This document shows, piece after piece, positions 1 to 6,137 of a DNA stretch of 9,822 bases. The stretch spans positions 1 through 9,822 of the forward strand of contig JALSOY010000181.1 of the NCBI GenBank assembly GCA_026986235.1, written 5' to 3'. The notes beneath the pieces were generated by a model that saw nothing but the letters and a program-made list of their open reading frames with translations, was not told where the DNA came from and ran no database searches. This DNA comes from Caldifarciminota bacterium. Lineage in GTDB: Bacteria > Hydrothermota > Hydrothermia > B15-G9 > WFZT01. How positions within the stretch are numbered: position 1 is the stretch's first letter; every line of letters starts with the position of its first letter. The position numbers and the translations under genes were made by a program.

Positions 1-456
1 AATTTGCTTCAAAGTCAACATGTCCAGGAGAGCCTGGGTTGGGTGCTCGTTTGTGCCATCACCTGCGTTTATAACCGTTGCTTCAGTGTACCTTGCAAGT
101 AAATGAGGCATCCCCGGTGCACTGTGGCGGACAATGTAAAGGTCAACCTTCATGGCGTCTATATTTTTCAGGGTATCAATCAAACTCTCTCCCTTAACCA
201 CCGATGTACCTCTTGTGCCGACACTTATTGTATCTGCGGAAAGCCTCTTTGCGGCAAGATCAAAGGAGGATAGAGTTCGCGTGGATGGTTCAAAAAACAT
301 ATGTACAACCGTTTTTCCCCTTAAAGTGGGTAGCTTCTTATTGGGTCTTTTTAGAACTTCAAGGAAAACTTCTGCCTGGTCGAGGATAGTCTCAATAAAC
401 TCCCTGTCAGCATCCTTTAGTCCAAGAAGGTCCTTACGATCGTAAAAAAATCCCAT
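1..456 (-). CDS. pyrB: Aspartate carbamoyltransferase catalytic subunit, N-terminal half (partial)
   Basis: This enzyme joins carbamoyl phosphate and L-aspartate to make N-carbamoyl-aspartate, the committed step of cytoplasmic pyrimidine synthesis. The 152 visible codons cover the carbamoyl-phosphate domain of a roughly 300-residue family. Visible motifs are FFEPSTRT (phosphate-binding loop), the 80s loop TSVVKGES with its catalytic lysine, IVRH (arginine 105 by E. coli numbering) and NEHPTQALLD (histidine 134 and glutamine 137). The ATG at 456 gives MGFFYDRKDLLGLKD, which matches the usual family N-terminus, so the start is well supported. There is no Shine-Dalgarno site before it; two promoters lie just upstream. 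One oddity is leucine after STRT, where most relatives have arginine. The C-terminal aspartate domain and any downstream pyr genes lie outside the window. Identification is by recalled motifs and is very secure. Confidence 0.96.
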   Translation of the reverse strand, partial: MGFFYDRKDLLGLKDADREFIETILDQAEVFLEVLKRPNKKLPTLRGKTVVHMFFEPSTRTLSSFDLAAKRLSADTISVGTRGTSVVKGESLIDTLKNIDAMKVDLYIVRHSAPGMPHLLARYTEATVINAGDGTNEHPTQALLDMLTLKQI

Positions 457-466
457 GCTGACGGAA

Positions 467-495
467 ATTTTAATTTCTGGCAGTAAAATTGTCAA
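467..495 (-). promoter_or_regulatory. pyrB-proximal promoter, predicted leaderless
   Basis: Read on the minus strand, TTGACA (495-490) is followed by a 17-nt spacer and TAAAAT (472-467). This is a perfect -35 box, a 5/6 -10 box and ideal spacing for a sigma70-type promoter. The expected transcription start is near 460, only about 4 nt before the pyrB ATG at 456. That would leave no room for a ribosome binding site, and none is present in the sequence. The boxes are seen directly; use as a promoter is inferred. Confidence 0.65.
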
Positions 496-496
496 A

Positions 497-525
497 ATTA
501 TAGTTAACTGCAAAACCTGATGCAA
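497..525 (-). promoter_or_regulatory. pyrB-distal promoter candidate
   Basis: On the minus strand TTGCAT (525-520), a 17-nt spacer and a perfect TATAAT (502-497) form a second promoter candidate directly upstream of the proximal one. Expected initiation is near 490, giving a leader of about 34 nt that still contains no Shine-Dalgarno sequence. The -35 box matches at only three positions, so it depends on the consensus -10 box. The two candidates may be used alternatively. Confidence 0.5.
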
Positions 526-611
526 TTATCGAACACCATGAGAATCGGACATAGGAATATCCATTAAATTCTAAAGTTTCCCTTCGGAAGGAGGAAATGA
601 CAAATATTTCG

Positions 612-785
612 AAAATCCCCCTCTCCCTTTTAGCAAAGTGGGATTGGGACACCAAAGTCCCCCTTGTTTAGAAGGGGGACTAAGGGGATGTAAACCGCTT
701 AAATTTCAATCCCCCAAAATCCCCCTTCACCAAGGGGGATTTTGGAGAGGAGGAATCCCCCCTTTACCATGGGGGAATTTGGAGA
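612..785. repeat. Cluster of about four GGGGG/CCCCC palindromic repeat units
   Basis: Four related imperfect palindromes stand in tandem. The best, at 714-745, has perfect 14-bp arms CCAAAATCCCCCTT and AAGGGGGATTTTGG around a 4-nt loop. The unit at 656-681 has perfect 10-bp arms AGTCCCCCTT and AAGGGGGACT around a 6-nt loop. The units at about 613-645 (CCCTTT against AAAGTGGG) and 754-780 (AATCCCCC against GGGGGAATT) are degenerate. The shared core is TCCCCCTT, a short loop, then AAGGGGGA. The units could form hairpins on either strand. Similar C-tract/G-tract palindromes occur as dispersed intergenic repeats in many bacterial genomes, so a REP- or MITE-like family is likely. No transposase or T-tract terminator is attached. 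Confidence 0.85.
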
Positions 786-889
786 ACCCCTATTCCTTGG
801 AAAAAAGACTAAAAAGGGGTGATAACCGTAAAATCAACTCTATCCGCAAATTAAGAAAAATACTTTTCGAACACCCCCTATGTAAACTG

Positions 890-918
890 TTGACGAAAAT
901 TTCTCACAGGATTAGAAT
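890..918 (+). promoter_or_regulatory. Promoter of the Cfa-type gene
   Basis: TTGACG (890-895), a 17-nt spacer and TAGAAT (913-918) each match the sigma70 consensus at five of six positions. Initiation is expected near 925, giving a short leader of about 26 nt that contains the ribosome binding site. It lies downstream of the palindromic repeats, so the transcript would not include them. Confidence 0.75.
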
Positions 919-935
919 ACATCAGGGATATTTCA

Positions 936-943
936 AAAGGAGG
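936..943 (+). promoter_or_regulatory. Ribosome binding site of the Cfa-type gene
   Basis: AAAGGAGG lies 7 nt before the ATG at 951. This near-perfect anti-16S complement fixes the start and contrasts with pyrB and the chelatase gene, which have none. Confidence 0.9.
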
Positions 944-950
944 AACTATT

Positions 951-2237
951 ATGAATGTGGTTTCCGATGTCTTAAATGTTGTCAATCTTTTGTTCGACGG
1001 TATTCGCAGAAACTTCAGGGTGGAACTCTGGAATGGTACAGAGTTACCTCCAGAAGATGATCCCCAATTTACCCTCAAAATCAACTATCCCTGCTCTCTC
1101 TGGCATGCACTTGTCCCGCCAACAGACCTTTCCATGGGTGAGGCATACATTTACAACCTGATTGACATTAAGGGTAACATTTTTGAGATCTTTCCCATTG
1201 CTGAAAAACTCAAGGAAAAATTCAAAAATCCTTCTCTGGCCGCAAAACTGGGAATGCACTTACTAAAGTTAAAAAAACACGATAGTGAATGCAAAAAAGT
1301 CATCAAAAACAAAAGAGAAGCCAGGTTAAGAGGGAAAAAGCATTCTATAGAAAGGGATAGAGAGGCAATCTCGTACCATTACGATGTATCCAACGAATTC
1401 TACAGGCTTTTTCTCGACAGAAACCTCGTTTACTCGTGCGCATATTTCCCGACAGGTGAAGAGGATCTGGACACGGCCCAGGAACTGAAGCTGGACTATA
1501 TCTGCAGAAAACTCCAGCTCAAGCCTGGAGAGAGATTACTGGACATAGGTTGTGGATGGGGTGCACTCGTAATTCATGCTGTAAAAAATTATGATGTCGA
1601 GGCCCTCGGCATAACCCTCAGTAAAAATCAATACGAGTATGCAAACGAATGGATAAATAGGGAAGGTCTTACGGGAAAAGCCCGGGTTGAACTCATGGAC
1701 TATAGGGAGGTGAAGCCTCCTGAAGGGGGATTTGACAAACTCGTTAGCGTCGGGATGTTTGAACATGTGGGCGAGGAGATGCTTGAAAAGTATTTCAAAA
1801 AAGCATGGGAAATCCTGAAACCCGGTGGCATTTTTTTAAACCACGGTATCGCCTGCAGGTGGAAAGATTGCGGGTTCAAAGAAAATTCCTTTACAAACAG
1901 GTATGTCTTTCCTGACGGTGAACTCCTGGCCATCAGTACCACCCTGAAATATGCAGAAAAAACGGGTTTTGAAGTTAGAGATGTTGAATCCCTGAGGGAA
2001 CATTATGCCAGGACCCTGAAATTCTGGGTCAAAAGACTGGAGAGCAACCACGATGAGGCACTAAAGTATGTTGACGAGGTAACATATCGAATATGGAGAC
2101 TGTACATGGCAGGCTCATCCTATGGATTTGAGACCGGAAGGCACAACCTTTATCAGACAATACTTGTCAAACCTGATAAAGGCAGAAGTAACATGCCCTG
2201 GAGCCGAAACTACCTATACAGTGACGGGAAGTTTTAA
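951..2237 (+). CDS. cfa: Cyclopropane-fatty-acyl-phospholipid synthase family protein
   Basis: Members use S-adenosylmethionine to add a methylene bridge (in some relatives a methyl group) to double bonds of membrane phospholipid acyl chains, acting at the inner face of the membrane. The 428-residue protein is full length. It has the N-terminal alpha/beta region typical of the family (about 1-125), then a class I methyltransferase domain. The SAM-binding loop is LLDIGCGWG (196-204). Residues matching the E. coli Cfa bicarbonate site are visible: C163 in YSCAYF, E271 in SVGMFEHVG, H298 in FLNHGI, and probably Y386 in the C-terminal LYMAG stretch. Its own promoter and a strong ribosome binding site precede it, and it looks monocistronic. 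Fold and family are secure. Whether the product is a cyclopropane, a methyl branch or another modification cannot be told from sequence. Confidence 0.92.
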   Translation: MNVVSDVLNVVNLLFDGIRRNFRVELWNGTELPPEDDPQFTLKINYPCSLWHALVPPTDLSMGEAYIYNLIDIKGNIFEIFPIAEKLKEKFKNPSLAAKLGMHLLKLKKHDSECKKVIKNKREARLRGKKHSIERDREAISYHYDVSNEFYRLFLDRNLVYSCAYFPTGEEDLDTAQELKLDYICRKLQLKPGERLLDIGCGWGALVIHAVKNYDVEALGITLSKNQYEYANEWINREGLTGKARVELMDYREVKPPEGGFDKLVSVGMFEHVGEEMLEKYFKKAWEILKPGGIFLNHGIACRWKDCGFKENSFTNRYVFPDGELLAISTTLKYAEKTGFEVRDVESLREHYARTLKFWVKRLESNHDEALKYVDEVTYRIWRLYMAGSSYGFETGRHNLYQTILVKPDKGRSNMPWSRNYLYSDGKF

Positions 2238-2290
2238 TTATATTCATCCGAATAATTCCGTATAGGTTGCCCCAAACTTTCTGCAGTTGA

Positions 2291-2329
2291 CTAAAAATAA
2301 AACACCGGGGGTGGAACACCCCCGGTGTT
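2291..2329 (-). terminator. Intrinsic terminator of the large secreted-protein gene
   Basis: A perfect 13-bp stem, AACACCGGGGGTG (2301-2313) and CACCCCCGGTGTT (2317-2329), closes a 3-nt loop. On the minus strand it is followed by TTTTATTTTTAG, a good T-tract, and it starts 15 nt after the stop codon of the minus-strand gene. On the plus strand the hairpin is followed by A-rich sequence, so it would stop transcripts of the convergent Cfa-type gene less efficiently, though it may partly serve both. Confidence 0.9.
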
Positions 2330-2344
2330 AAAAATCTCTAAATA

Positions 2345-5300
2345 CTATCTCAGGAATATTACTTTCTGGATTCTCTTCTCACTGGTAGTCTCAACCTTGA
2401 TGAAGTAAACTCCTCTTCTCACCATGCTTCCCGTCGAACTTCTCAAATTCCATTTCAGATCGTGGTAACCCGCTTTTACCATGCCATCCATCAGAACCTT
2501 CACCATTCTTCCCGTAATGTCATAAACTTTAATCTTCACATGGTCATCTTTCGGCAGGGCAAATCTGATTGAAACATTCCTGGAGTTTACAACATTGGGA
2601 GTTATGCTGAACTCAAACCGCGAGGGCAGGTTGTTCCCCGGCTCCTGTAAACCTGTGGCTACATCAGGATTTACAAATTCTATCGCCAATCCGGATTTCT
2701 CTGACCAATTAGGTATGAACGGTGTCTCATCGTAAGTGTAAAGAATATAGTTACCAGTTCCGTTTGCAGCAGATGAATCCTGAATACCGATGGTGGCATC
2801 ATCAGACGCAGGGTCGTAGGCGGACATATCTTTGTACTGGAATATAATGTTGTTGTTACCTTTCGTATGGATCAGGATTTCAAATGTAAATTTCCTCTGT
2901 GTACTAATTCTCGGTACCTGGTACCATTCTATGACAGTCAAAGTGTCTTTAAAGTATCCTACATACACAAGGCTATCACCATCATTTGTTTCACCACTCG
3001 CACACCTAAGATCATCCCAGAAAACGGCGAAGAACACTTTCTGAGAAGAAGACGGAAGGGTAGAATTGGAAAAGCCTATATTATCGTCCACAAAGTCAAT
3101 TCCACCGTTGGCTCCCACATAAACTGAGTCGAAAGTCACACCGTAGATCTTAACCGGATTCGTAAGGCCAATTCTCTGTACTCCATCATCACCGAGGAAT
3201 AGGGTATCAACACTGTCAGGCTCGGTTGGGTTACCTGTAAGTTCTATCCACTGATAGGTTAGACCTCCAGAAGCGTGGGAATCTCTCCAGTTCCAGCCAT
3301 GGTTGTCGTGTCCCTCATGTGAATACAGCGTTGTGGTTGTTTCCAGTGTATCGTCCGAGGAAACCTGATCGTTTAAAGTTATAAATGTTTTAACATCGTA
3401 TTGGTGTCCATGATGCTCGGGTACTGTCCAGTTATCCATACTCACCTGCATAGAAACTCCTGCAGATATCGAATTTATGTGGACAGTATCTGCATACGCA
3501 GTATCGCTTCCCTCGTAAATATACATTACCACATCAAAGTTAGACTCGTCAAAATCACCTACATTCTGTATCCACACGGTCGGGGTGTATGTCTCTCCAA
3601 TATGGACAGTGTCTCCGGGAACAGTGATGGAATCTACCTCAACATCATGTATTTGTGAGGATATGGAGACATCATCGAGGAAAAACCCGGGTTTGTTGAC
3701 AGAACCGTCTGAAGTAAAGTACCACATAAAAATGTTATATCTTTTCACACCAGTCAGGTTGAAACTGCTTTCTTCCCAGTCAGAAGTATATCCAGTGTGA
3801 GAAGTCAATAAATTAATGTCGGGGTCAGGATCATCAACTCCACTATAGCTCAGGACATATAATTTTACAAAATCATAATTATTCTCAAGTGAGTCAAAAT
3901 GGTAGTAACTAAGAAGGGCATTGGACTTTGAACCTAAATCTATCATTGGAGAGTACAGTCTGTCGTTGGAATTGTTCGGGTAATTACCGTTGTCATTAGG
4001 AGTTCTGGCGCTGTATGTACCGTTGTGAGCGTGAACATCCGATTGTTCCCATGTCTTACCGTCACCATTTAAATCCCATGTAATCCACCCTGACGGTGGG
4101 AATGTTCCCTCAAAGCCTTCGTTGAGCGGAGCCTGTACCGCACTTCCGTATATTATAGCCGACAGCGCAAGAGTGTCATCACTGTGATCTTCATCCCCTG
4201 AAAGGACTGTGTAGAATTTCACCGATTTTACACCTGAAGAAGAAGGTGACCATGAAATAGTCGCAAGGGCAGAATCCCCTGCATCAATGGAGGATACAGT
4301 GGTGTTCCCTACTTCCTGCCCATCAACCTCCATATAAACAGTTACATTTGTTTGGGGCTGGGCACCGAAGTTTTTCACCCAGACCTTCCAGTCGTCAGAA
4401 TCACCCTCGACAAGTGGCTCCGTTTCAATGGTATCAAGAGAAGAAACTCCCACATCGTTATCCGGTAACGGCCATATTTTCACATCGTCAAGATAAAACG
4501 AATAGGCATAAGTTCCTGCATTACTCACATACCTCCACCTCACCTTGAAGTCCGGATTATTATAATTTATAAGAGAATATTTTTCGTGTTCCCACGAACT
4601 CGTACCGGGCTGAAGGCATGCGAGAGTGTCCCACCTGGTACCGTTCCATACTTCAACATAAGTAGAATCAGAGTCACCAGAAGATGAATTATACCAGTAA
4701 AACTCCATCTGGTAAGGACCTCCACTCCCGAGATCCATTTCGTAAGTTTCAAGATACTCATTTGTTGCATTCTTACTACAATATGCACTATAACTTCCAC
4801 TATGATATGTATAGGAACTGCGGCTCCAGTGCGTACCCGATGTATCCCAGCATGCCGGTGGAAAATCGCCTTCAAATCCTTCAACGAGAATTGTCCCATA
4901 ATCGTAAATTTCCACTGTCACTTTCGAAGTGTCGTTTGAAAGATTTTCGTCGTTTGAGAGTTCTGTCCATGCATAAATAGTATCGGTACCCGTTCTTCCT
5001 GGCGTCCAGGGGATGTAAACCGTGTCTGTGTCTCCCTGAGAAATTGTATTGGTGTATAAAACGGAATTTGTTCCCGCATCAAAAACAAGGTCATACTTGA
5101 CATAGAAATTACTCTGGGAATTGGAACCAAAGTTCGTTATAACAACGCCAACGGAGTCAGCGTTAGCAGAATCAAAAGGTGTACAGTGGGGCTTTATTAT
5201 ACTTACAACACCCACATCATTGGCTGAAGGTTCCGAAATCTCCACCCTGTCAATGTGAATGTCGTTTCCGTAATCACTGTATGCATGGAATGCCACTATA

Positions 5301-5935
5301 ACAGAGTCACCTATATAACCGGAAAGGTCAATTTCGTGAACCACCCATCCAGTAGAGCTTGAATACCTCTCGTACTTTTGAAGGCGTGTCCAGTCGGTGG
5401 GCCAAGGATCTGAACCCGACTTTGCCTTTATCTCGACCACCAGACTATCATGTGCCGATGAATATCCACCATCGTGGAACATGGCGAAGCTCAACTCTGG
5501 ACTCGTGGCACCACTCAGGTCAACTGTATCACTTATCAGACGGGCGTGTGAACCAGAACTTGCAGACCAAGACCTATAGATAGCGACATATTGACCATCG
5601 TAGGCATCATATCCAGAAGGATGGCGGGTACCTTGATACTGTTCCCAATCGTAAGACCCACTGAGAATTTCACTCGACCATTCAGATGGAGGGACAGAAG
5701 TTTCAAAGCTTTCACTGAGATATACGAGTTTCCCCGTTTTTTTCTCTACCGGCTTAGCCTGCACCACATGTCTAAAAACATCAGCCTTTATACCCTCTCT
5801 CAGGGGTGTTACAACCCTCACCTGACTTACCGGGTTCACTGGATGGGGTATTTTCTCCTGCTTCTCTTTCGGGGCAATTCCCCGTCCCCATACGAGACCG
5901 CTTATTACTACAGCGACTACATATTTTTTAACCAT
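2345..5935 (-). CDS. Large modular secreted protein with C-terminal type IX-like sorting domain
   Basis: The 1196-residue protein looks exported. It opens with a basic MVKK and a hydrophobic run (about 5-17), with possible cleavage near GIA (19-21). Three repeating pairs follow: a MAM/jelly-roll-like domain (about 70-236, 348-490, 603-761), each opening with an ES/GFE...PP..W motif and closing near DxVxI, and a CARDB-like beta-sandwich (about 239-345, 493-598, 763-871) with DVGV/DVEV starts and an NFG or NVG turn. Next comes a nidogen-like region (about 890-1090, VYVGANGGIDF, FFAVFWDDL). Last is a sorting domain (about 1105-1196, VKIKVYDITGRMV, GVYFIKVE, basic tail) of the FlgD-Ig/T9SS type. 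I see no catalytic motif, so adhesion, glycan binding or a surface-layer role is more likely than enzymatic activity, but this is inference. The start follows AGGAGGTG and a consensus promoter. The gene is probably a single transcription unit. Confidence 0.88.
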   Translation of the reverse strand: MVKKYVVAVVISGLVWGRGIAPKEKQEKIPHPVNPVSQVRVVTPLREGIKADVFRHVVQAKPVEKKTGKLVYLSESFETSVPPSEWSSEILSGSYDWEQYQGTRHPSGYDAYDGQYVAIYRSWSASSGSHARLISDTVDLSGATSPELSFAMFHDGGYSSAHDSLVVEIKAKSGSDPWPTDWTRLQKYERYSSSTGWVVHEIDLSGYIGDSVIVAFHAYSDYGNDIHIDRVEISEPSANDVGVVSIIKPHCTPFDSANADSVGVVITNFGSNSQSNFYVKYDLVFDAGTNSVLYTNTISQGDTDTVYIPWTPGRTGTDTIYAWTELSNDENLSNDTSKVTVEIYDYGTILVEGFEGDFPPACWDTSGTHWSRSSYTYHSGSYSAYCSKNATNEYLETYEMDLGSGGPYQMEFYWYNSSSGDSDSTYVEVWNGTRWDTLACLQPGTSSWEHEKYSLINYNNPDFKVRWRYVSNAGTYAYSFYLDDVKIWPLPDNDVGVSSLDTIETEPLVEGDSDDWKVWVKNFGAQPQTNVTVYMEVDGQEVGNTTVSSIDAGDSALATISWSPSSSGVKSVKFYTVLSGDEDHSDDTLALSAIIYGSAVQAPLNEGFEGTFPPSGWITWDLNGDGKTWEQSDVHAHNGTYSARTPNDNGNYPNNSNDRLYSPMIDLGSKSNALLSYYHFDSLENNYDFVKLYVLSYSGVDDPDPDINLLTSHTGYTSDWEESSFNLTGVKRYNIFMWYFTSDGSVNKPGFFLDDVSISSQIHDVEVDSITVPGDTVHIGETYTPTVWIQNVGDFDESNFDVVMYIYEGSDTAYADTVHINSISAGVSMQVSMDNWTVPEHHGHQYDVKTFITLNDQVSSDDTLETTTTLYSHEGHDNHGWNWRDSHASGGLTYQWIELTGNPTEPDSVDTLFLGDDGVQRIGLTNPVKIYGVTFDSVYVGANGGIDFVDDNIGFSNSTLPSSSQKVFFAVFWDDLRCASGETNDGDSLVYVGYFKDTLTVIEWYQVPRISTQRKFTFEILIHTKGNNNIIFQYKDMSAYDPASDDATIGIQDSSAANGTGNYILYTYDETPFIPNWSEKSGLAIEFVNPDVATGLQEPGNNLPSRFEFSITPNVVNSRNVSIRFALPKDDHVKIKVYDITGRMVKVLMDGMVKAGYHDLKWNLRSSTGSMVRRGVYFIKVETTSEKRIQKVIFLR

Positions 5936-5939
5936 TTAA

Positions 5940-5947
5940 CACCTCCT
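5940..5947 (-). promoter_or_regulatory. Ribosome binding site of the large secreted-protein gene
   Basis: On the minus strand AGGAGGTG lies 4 nt before the ATG at 5935 (6 nt counted from AGGAGG). It supports that start, which also places a signal-peptide-like sequence at the N-terminus. Confidence 0.85.
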
Positions 5948-6010
5948 CTGCCCGGAGATTAAATCCAGGCTAAAGTGTTTTTACTCCTGCTTTTCACTTA
6001 ACCTCAAAAC

Positions 6011-6038
6011 TTTATAATATCACCACCCGATATGTCAA
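6011..6038 (-). promoter_or_regulatory. Promoter of the large secreted-protein gene
   Basis: On the minus strand a perfect TTGACA (6038-6033) is followed by a 16-nt spacer and TATAAA (6016-6011). The 20-25 bases upstream of the -35 box are strongly AT-rich, resembling an UP element. Initiation near 6004 would give a leader of about 70 nt. This indicates independent and probably strong transcription rather than read-through from the chelatase gene. The rest of the 190-bp gap up to 6137 shows no terminator hairpin. Confidence 0.72.
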
Positions 6039-6137
6039 TCATTAAAATTCGTATTATAAATCCTGTAGACCACCTACTAAAAACTCAATACTATAAACAT
6101 GATCTAATCACAAACTCGAAGGGGAAGTTTTAAATAG

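Larger units (their letters stand above)
457..950. other. Divergent intergenic region between pyrB and the Cfa-type gene
   Basis: This 494-bp region separates two divergently transcribed genes. Its left part holds the two pyrB promoter candidates, the middle (612-785) a block of G/C-tract palindromes, and the right part the promoter and ribosome binding site of the plus-strand gene. Between 526 and 611 I see only an AT-rich stretch and a small palindrome, CCTTCGGAAGG (581-591). Between about 786 and 889 the sequence is purine-rich, with a possible decayed repeat arm pair, ACCCC (786-790) and GGGGT (816-820). Open frames crossing the region run through the repeats, resemble nothing I recognise, and are not called genes. 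Confidence 0.8.

Noticed and set aside
597..671. Short open frame beginning ATG ACA AAT after GGAGG, about 24 codons
   Set aside because: The ribosome-site-like GGAGG is only 2 nt from the ATG, the frame runs into the palindromic repeats, and the peptide resembles nothing recognisable.
656..681. Palindrome as an intrinsic terminator
   Set aside because: The hairpin lacks a T-tract on either strand and lies between divergent genes, where no transcript would need to end.
612..785. G-quadruplex or CRISPR array in the GGGGG/CCCCC region
   Set aside because: G-runs on either strand are mostly separated by loops too long for a stable quadruplex, and the spacing and loops are not those of direct repeats with unique spacers.
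638..1060. A 140-codon plus-strand frame across the repeat block
   Set aside because: It reads through the C/G-tract palindromes, giving Pro/Gly-rich translation, and overlaps the well-supported Cfa-type gene in another frame.
2301..2329. Terminator as an equally strong bidirectional one
   Set aside because: On the plus strand the hairpin is followed by A-rich bases rather than Ts, so I assign it mainly to the minus-strand gene.
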